Shown here: positions 9,252 to 13,539 of the stretch, piece by piece | Numbering within the stretch: the first letter of the stretch is position 1 | Layout: each line of letters opens with the position of its first letter | DNA from: Discostella pseudostelligera | Taxonomy: Eukaryota > Bacillariophyta > Thalassiosirophyceae > Thalassiosirales > Thalassiosiraceae | Reading direction: 5' to 3' | Length of the DNA: 13,539 nt | NCBI GenBank assembly: GCA_036940085.1 | Contig: JALLBK010000619.1 | Coordinates: 1-13,539, forward strand | Notes under the pieces: generated by a model | Seen by the model: the letters and a program-made list of their open reading frames with translations, nothing else | Database searches by the model: none | Told to the model about the DNA's origin: nothing | Made by a program: the position numbers and the translations under genes

Positions 9252-9987
9252 GGCTATTGTGTCCCTGAAACTGCATCTGCATCTGATCCTCCTCCTTCTT
9301 CCTCCTGCCGCCCTCCAACACTGTCTTGTTTCCCTTTGGAGGAGAATCAATGAAGGAATCATGACCACGTCTTGGTCGATTGGGTGCACGCCCGGGGTGT
9401 CTTGGACTGAGATAATTGGTAACATTTTTCTGCTGAGTGGCAGTATCGAAATGTTGATGAGGCTGTTGGAATAGTTGTTGATGCACTGGTATCGGTGAGG
9501 GGTGGCGGATGTGGCGGGGGGGAGGGGAAGGAGCATGCATGTGCTGCTGTTGCTGCTGTTGTTGAGGGTGCTGCTGCATCATCATCCATTGCGGACTATT
9601 CATGCTATCGGTATCATATTCGACGACTCCGCCCCCGTTGCCATGAAAAGGCACCCCAGTTCCATTAGTTGTTAATGCTCCTCGTGGTGAAGACTCATTG
9701 AGATGACGATGATGATTGGAATTGTTCCCGCCGCCGCCGCCAACAACAACTACGGGTGACCATTGCTGCTGCTGATGCTCATCATCTCTATCATCGCCGT
9801 TATTATTATTATTCGAATTAAAGTTTCGTGGCGAAGGATACGATGATGGCGATGCCGGTGATGGAGAGGTGGGTGACTTTCCCTTCCAAGGTGAGGACGA
9901 AGACGCGCCAGTATTGGCATTGGTATCTGTCGACGACGACGTCTTCTTATTCTTCAAGCGCATGTTAGCGCTGGCGACCAAACTCAT
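5166..9987 (-). CDS. Very long disordered protein with a C-terminal PDZ domain; three exons, frame broken by an assembly duplication
   Basis: Exons on the minus strand are 9987-6087, 6006-5802 and 5716-5166. The ATG (cccaccATG) has an in-frame TAG three codons upstream, so the start is secure. Exon 1 is broken at 8276 by an N between two identical 72-bp copies. Removing one copy and the N gives 4584 nt, exactly 1528 codons including the stop, with phase-0 and phase-1 introns. Most of the protein is low complexity: polyGln (247-258), polyMet (396-402), polyAsn/His, two SKSWDDDG motifs (660-667, 751-758), two DTYG-D/E-ST motifs near the C-terminal third and a hydrophobic Gly/Val-rich stretch at about 1180-1202. 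One PDZ domain spans about 1333-1411: strand KFLVVTVA, ligand loop LGLLF, then IGVWVSQTIPGG, AEKGVQHGD and LAAVNG, with helix B starting at L1389. The final 115 residues are Ser/Pro/Lys-rich and end LSIGKLLSFKRKT. PDZ domains bind C-terminal or internal peptides, so a scaffold role is likely; partners and location are unknown. Confidence 0.85.
5717..5801 (-). other. Intron 2 of the PDZ gene (85 bp, phase 1, inside the PDZ ligand loop)
   Basis: On the minus strand the donor is GGAT|GTAAGT, a full match to the consensus, and the acceptor is TTGCTTGCACAG|TACTC. Splicing restores a split Leu codon (residue 1345) and rebuilds LPLGLLF, the equivalent of the GLGF carboxylate-binding loop of PDZ domains. 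The recovered family motif is strong evidence for this exact boundary. Confidence 0.9.
6007..6086 (-). other. Intron 1 of the PDZ gene (80 bp, phase 0)
   Basis: On the minus strand the donor is GAT|GTGAGT and the acceptor CTCGTGTGCAG|GTCGAT. Removing the intron joins IFPKDVD to VDTTVVSGDS and avoids the stop that ends the unspliced frame at 5988. The downstream frame then leads into the PDZ domain, which supports the junction. Confidence 0.85.
7641..7937 (-). repeat. Two SKSWDDDG peptide repeats in the PDZ protein
   Basis: SKSWDDDG is encoded at 7937-7914 and again at 7664-7641, 91 codons apart. Each is preceded by an Arg-rich stretch (RREREQFVRA and RRRRGSFLRE) and followed by a related tail with IGS and a Gly/Trp or Gly/Arg-rich run. 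Similarity covers roughly 45 residues per unit. Codons differ between copies (for example Lys AAG versus AAA), so the duplication is old and the motif has been kept. Function unknown; the basic-then-Ser context could suit a kinase site (inference). Confidence 0.7.
8204..8348. repeat. Perfect 72-bp direct repeat flanking a single N (probable unmerged contig overlap)
   Basis: Positions 8204-8275 and 8277-8348 are identical over all 72 bases, both beginning with five CAG units, and the only base between them is the N at 8276. Identity ends exactly at the edges of the two copies. Because 72 is a multiple of three, the N alone shifts the frame of the PDZ gene; the broken frames overlap here. The simplest reading is two contig ends that overlap by 72 bp and were joined with a gap character. 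A real 24-codon tandem duplication with one spurious base is the alternative. Confidence 0.9.
9214..9249 (-). repeat. CAG trinucleotide tract encoding a 12-residue polyglutamine run
   Basis: Reading the minus strand, ten CAG codons are followed by two CAA codons and encode Gln 247-258 of the PDZ protein. The long pure CAG stretch is a likely length-variable microsatellite. Other homopeptide-coding runs in the same exon include a CAG/CAA-rich tract near 9541-9580 and seven ATG codons at 8782-8802. Confidence 0.9.
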
Positions 9988-10751
9988 GGTGGGAAACTAC
10001 TCTGCCTTTGTAATTGTAATCTCTATCCTTTTGGCCTGGAATCAAAGATCAACTATCGCACTGGAGTTTGCCGGTTGGGTGTAGGTGTAGGGTGCTCGTC
10101 GGCTCTTGGTGGTGATGTTGTGGCGTTGGAGGAATCTCGTGGTACGATATGGTCCACCATGACAACATCATCGTGTTCGTCATGGTTTGGTGTGGTAATC
10201 ATGTGGATTTCTTTTGGATTTTGACGCGAGGAAAGAAGTGTGTTCGCGGGCGTTCGATCGGAGGGAGTTGGATGCCCGCCGGCGTCATTTACGAGAAACG
10301 CTCTCAGAAAGAAACAGCCGTTGAGAGTGCACTCCCTCCTTTTGGAAGATGCTGGATGAGGCGCTGGGTCGGTCCACTGGCTGTGGATAATATAGCGGGA
10401 AAAGATTTGCCCCAACCCCAAACAGACGCCAGACAGACGATTTACCCTATTGGTGGAACAATACGTAGTTTCTTCCTACACATTCCGACGTAGAAAGATA
10501 TTGCGCTAATTTCAAAGTTTAATTGTAAAGTTCGAGAAACCTCTCCCGCCATTTTTCACCTCTCGCTTTGTCTCGCCAAAACTTCAAGACCAGCCCCCCG
10601 CCCGGCGACAGCGACAATTCAGCGACACAGCTACTCACCCCCCACGCACAGGCGACAAAAAATAGCGGACCAACGACGGCGGCGCCGACGACGACGACCA
10701 TCAATCCCAAATCTTTAACCAACCTCGGGCCTGCTATCGTCGGGGGAAACC
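9988..10751. promoter_or_regulatory. Divergent intergenic region, candidate shared promoter of the PDZ gene and the protease gene
   Basis: The 764 bp between two divergent ATGs contain no convincing gene; a minus-strand open frame at 10053-10421 begins at TTG and has no recognisable motif. Candidate elements seen: an inverted CCAAT box (ATTGG, 10449-10453), an E2F-type octamer at 10395-10402, a second core CCCGCC at 10545-10550, and a pyrimidine-rich stretch at about 10537-10580 upstream of the protease. The last 150 bp before the protease ATG are rich in GCGACA and GACGAC units and are probably 5' leader. No element is experimentally supported. Confidence 0.5.
10395..10402 (+). promoter_or_regulatory. 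E2F-like site GCGGGAAA
   Basis: The octamer GCGGGAAA is the reverse complement of TTTCCCGC, an exact fit to the E2F/DP consensus TTTSSCGC. It lies between two divergent genes, about 350 bp from the protease ATG and 410 bp from the PDZ gene ATG. An 8-bp match can occur by chance, so this is only a candidate. Confidence 0.25.
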
Positions 10752-13025
10752 ATGGCCGCCATCTTTGTCGTCATGTTATTTTCATTGTTAATCTCTGCCA
10801 CCATCGCTACCATGAGCTACGCTTCATCATCTGCTTCATCGTCCTTCTTCAATGTTCAACATGGACAGCAATTCCAATTCCACCATGATCAATCGCCATC
10901 GAATCAGTATCAACATCATCAACAACTTCGCATCCTCACCAATTCCCAAACCGGCACCATCATGCATCCACTCATTCCACACAAAGTCCACCTGGAACGA
11001 CGTCGTCGTGAACTGTACGAAAAATACGGCGGCGAGGATGCTAACGATGAAGAAATTGATTTGTCATTGCCTCCCCGCCCGCATATTTCTCGACACTCGA
11101 CAACTCCAACAAAGAACGAGGAAGCCATTCTATCCCACTACTTGAGAAGTGATCATCATAATAATAATCGCTCACTCCAACAACAAATGGGTGCTCTCTA
11201 CCAAGGCTACGGCACCCACTACATTGATCTATGGGTAGGCTCCCCCACCCCCCAACGTCAAACTGTCATTGTCGATACCGGTAGTGGCGTGACCGCCTTC
11301 CCCTGTGAGGAATGTTCTGGCTGTGGTGATGATTATCATACCGATACCTACTATCGTGAAAGTCAAAGTACTACCTTCCGTCCATTGACATGCAATGAGT
11401 GTGCTCGAGGATATTGTGCCAACATGGACAGGGGTGCCGATAAAAAATGTCGTATTACCATGAGTTATGCCGAGGGGTCGAGTTGGACAGCCTATGAGGC
11501 ATTGGATTTGTGTTATGCTGGTGGACCGCATGATATGGCATTATCGGTGCATGGTCCCATGACCAATGAGGAGAGTGAAGAGAATAATGTGGATCATGTG
11601 GATCCCGTCGAGGCATCGCAATTTGCATTTGAATTATCCTTCGGTTGTCAAGTTTCCATTACCGGATTGTTTATTACTCAATTGGCCGATGGTATTATGG
11701 GTATGGAGAATGAAGACACCGCATTTTGGAAACAAATGTATACCAAGGCAGCGATTCCACGTCCGGAATTTAGTCTGTGCTTTAGTCGGAGTGATGAGGC
11801 CATGCGCGAGGGGACGGGTGCTGGTGCCATGACATTGGGTGGCGTCGATCCTCGATTGCACATGTCTCCCATGGTCTATGCCAAGAATGTAAAGGGATCG
11901 GGATTTTATGCAGTTACCCTAAAAGCCATGTATTTGCGTGCCGGGGGAGGCGTGTCGGCGCAAACGACCGCTGAGGATATAGCCTCTGGCAACGTACGTA
12001 AATTGCCATTGAGTGAGAATGAGTTGAACAGTGGGAATGTCATTGTCGATAGTGGTACTACTGACACGTACTTCAATAGGGCGTTGGATGGGCCGTTCAA
12101 ATCGTTGTGGAAGGAGTTGACCGGACGGTCATATGATCATAGTGCCATGGCGTTGAGTGAAGAGGAACTTGCCACCATGCCCACGATACTATTGGTATTG
12201 TCGGGATATGATGGTGAGGTTGTGGGGGATGAACCCACGGGTAACCCCGATGATATTGCCGGTTATGTCGGAGGTACGGGCTTATCGAACAATCCCCGAG
12301 ATGTCGTCGTGTCCATACCCGCATCGCATTACTTTGAATATGATTATGATACCGGCAAGTATGTAGCGCGAGTGTATACCGATGAAGGTAGTGGTAGCGT
12401 GTTGGGAGCAAATGCTATGATGGGACATGATGTCTACTTTGATAATGCCAGGGGGCGCATTGGCTTCGCCGAGAGTAATTGTGATTATGTATCGTTGTTA
12501 TTGTCTGAGGGGACGAGTATTAGTGTTGCACCTGCGACGACAAAGGAAAGTTCAAAAACGGAAGTGATTGTACCAAGTGAAGAGATTCCTGGCGATGACG
12601 ATGAGGAAGTTGTTGATGTTATGGGAGAAGAGTATGAATATGATGATTCTATCCCCGCTGATTCGGATCAATCGGAGAGCAACAGTAATGAAACTCCCTA
12701 TGAAGTGTTTGAGGACCACAAGGTATCCCAGCATGATAGTTCTGGATCCTCCTCCGAAAATTCCGAGGGGGGTGGAATGACTGGCATGGCGGCAGAGATA
12801 TTTGACGATATGAAACATGAGTGCAGTTCCGCCGGTTGTAGGAGTATTGCCGCCTTCTTTATCATTGGTGCACTAGCTATTGTGATTGCCGGCATTCGAA
12901 GAGCTGCGGCTAGGAGGCGTGTCGTTCGGCAGTATCAGGAGGCAGAGTTGGAAATCTCAGATTTGGCATTGGATTCGGATAGTGATGATGAGGGAGGGTA
13001 CGTTGACAGACCTCAAATCACGTAG
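10752..13025 (+). CDS. Type I membrane pepsin-family (A1) aspartic protease, plasmepsin V/ASP5-like
   Basis: An intronless 757-residue aspartyl endopeptidase. The start ATG has a strong context (aaaccATGG) and begins a hydrophobic signal sequence (about residues 1-24). A His/Gln/Arg-rich, prodomain-like segment follows to about residue 155. The bilobal catalytic domain has D175 in VDTGSG, flap Tyr 239 in SYAEGS, ADGIMGM, D433 in IVDSGTT, and a late VLGANAMMGHDVYFDNARG with RIGF. A Cys-rich insert follows the first motif (CEECSGC at 185-191, then several more Cys to CYAGG), as in the nepenthesin-type and plasmepsin V/ASP5 branch. The spacing of 258 residues between catalytic Asp residues is longer than in pepsin. 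An acidic Ser/Asp/Glu stalk leads to a transmembrane helix (about 699-715, SIAAFFIIGALAIVIAGI) and a 42-residue basic-then-acidic cytosolic tail. Predicted site is the ER, Golgi or endosomal lumen. Family membership is near certain; the PMV/ASP5 subgroup rests on the insert plus C-terminal anchor. Substrate is unknown. Confidence 0.95.
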   Translation: MAAIFVVMLFSLLISATIATMSYASSSASSSFFNVQHGQQFQFHHDQSPSNQYQHHQQLRILTNSQTGTIMHPLIPHKVHLERRRRELYEKYGGEDANDEEIDLSLPPRPHISRHSTTPTKNEEAILSHYLRSDHHNNNRSLQQQMGALYQGYGTHYIDLWVGSPTPQRQTVIVDTGSGVTAFPCEECSGCGDDYHTDTYYRESQSTTFRPLTCNECARGYCANMDRGADKKCRITMSYAEGSSWTAYEALDLCYAGGPHDMALSVHGPMTNEESEENNVDHVDPVEASQFAFELSFGCQVSITGLFITQLADGIMGMENEDTAFWKQMYTKAAIPRPEFSLCFSRSDEAMREGTGAGAMTLGGVDPRLHMSPMVYAKNVKGSGFYAVTLKAMYLRAGGGVSAQTTAEDIASGNVRKLPLSENELNSGNVIVDSGTTDTYFNRALDGPFKSLWKELTGRSYDHSAMALSEEELATMPTILLVLSGYDGEVVGDEPTGNPDDIAGYVGGTGLSNNPRDVVVSIPASHYFEYDYDTGKYVARVYTDEGSGSVLGANAMMGHDVYFDNARGRIGFAESNCDYVSLLLSEGTSISVAPATTKESSKTEVIVPSEEIPGDDDEEVVDVMGEEYEYDDSIPADSDQSESNSNETPYEVFEDHKVSQHDSSGSSSENSEGGGMTGMAAEIFDDMKHECSSAGCRSIAAFFIIGALAIVIAGIRRAAARRRVVRQYQEAELEISDLALDSDSDDEGGYVDRPQIT

Positions 13026-13539
13026 AGTCTCTAGCTAGCTACTAGCTAGCTAGGAAGGGTGGGGATGATAATATGCGATGCAGTAGCCATAGTTATGTAC
13101 CTAGATACTCATGGCAACTCGGGTACTCGTTATCATACTAGGAGTAATGGAAGAAGAATGGAGAGTACCCTACTTCAGTTGAAAGCTTTGTCAATTAATT
13201 AATGGCTCGGATTGAACTCCTTCCGTGTCCCCAAATACATAATAGATCAAAGAGCACTATCTCGAGACTCGAGAGAGAATAACTGTGGTTGGTTGCACAT
13301 TAGCCTCGAGGCCGTTTGCCCGCTGCTTTCACTTGCTTTTCGATTATGAAATGCCCTATGAAATCAGTGATCATTATTGATGATTGTTGGTACCACTCCT
13401 AATAATTTTTTGAGTATCTCTATCATTATTTGCCGCCGGAGATCGGACGTCGTCTGCTGACGGACGCGAGACATATCCTGACATAACTGGTACCCCAGAC
13501 GCCAGACGCGAGACATAAGGAAAGTGCTCCTACCATAGT
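13026..13539. other. 3' flank of the protease gene, no gene seen
   Basis: No open frame of note on either strand. Besides the inverted repeat above, it holds CTCGAG twice with one base between (13261-13273), a 10-bp palindrome GCCTCGAGGC at 13303-13312, an AATTAATTAAT run near 13194, and the 13-bp direct repeat GACGCGAGACATA at 13463-13475 and 13505-13517. No AATAAA signal was found immediately after the stop. Confidence 0.5.
13031..13053. repeat. Perfect 11-bp inverted repeat just after the protease stop codon
   Basis: CTAGCTAGCTA (13031-13041) and TAGCTAGCTAG (13043-13053) are exact reverse complements around one C, starting 6 bp after the TAG at 13023-13025. With a one-base centre it would form a cruciform more readily than a stable RNA hairpin, although a shorter stem with a larger loop is possible. 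It is also a simple CTAG/GCTA-type repeat, so it may be only a microsatellite. A 3'-end role is speculative. Confidence 0.6.

Noticed and set aside
9171..9353. Plus-strand polyAla/polyLeu frames near 9200
   Set aside because: They are shadows of the CAG tract in the real minus-strand gene; trinucleotide repeats stay open in several frames.
10053..10421. 122-codon minus-strand frame in the divergent region as an upstream exon or gene
   Set aside because: It starts at TTG, has no motif, and an in-frame TAG sits three codons before the well-supported ATG at 9987.

Overview
The window looks like nuclear DNA from a compact-genome protist, most likely a diatom or another stramenopile. Three things point there (inference from family knowledge, not a database match). 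It carries long, nearly intronless genes for low-complexity proteins. The only two introns I can support are 80 and 85 bp with GT-AG ends. The domain mix is a helicase-associated-type domain, a PDZ scaffold and a plasmepsin V/ASP5-like membrane aspartic protease. All three genes have A at -3 of the chosen ATG. I see no rRNA, tRNA, transposon, CRISPR array or bacterial-type operon.

Layout. 1-770: upstream sequence with no convincing gene. 771-4796 (+): a 1341-residue, Ser/Thr/Arg/Lys-rich, probably nuclear protein with one divergent helicase-associated (HA) type domain, a basic NLS, an acidic-hydrophobic patch and an RS-like basic region. 4797-5165: short convergent intergenic space. 5166-9987 (-): a three-exon gene for a very long disordered protein that ends in one PDZ domain and a Lys-rich tail. 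Its large first exon is broken in this assembly by a perfect 72-bp duplication around a single N. Collapsing the duplication gives a 4584-nt CDS (1527 residues) that is consistent in frame across both introns. 9988-10751: divergent intergenic region, a candidate shared promoter. 10752-13025 (+): a 757-residue, type I membrane pepsin-family (A1) protease. 13026-13539: 3' flank with short palindromes and repeats but no gene.

The genes do not form a pathway that the sequence can prove. The PDZ scaffold and the protease are transcribed divergently from a 764-bp gap and could be co-regulated. The first gene converges on the PDZ gene. The most useful observations are the assembly artefact that hides an intact scaffold gene, the plasmepsin V/ASP5-like protease with an acidic-cluster cytosolic tail, and the PDZ domain whose ligand-binding loop is split by an intron.
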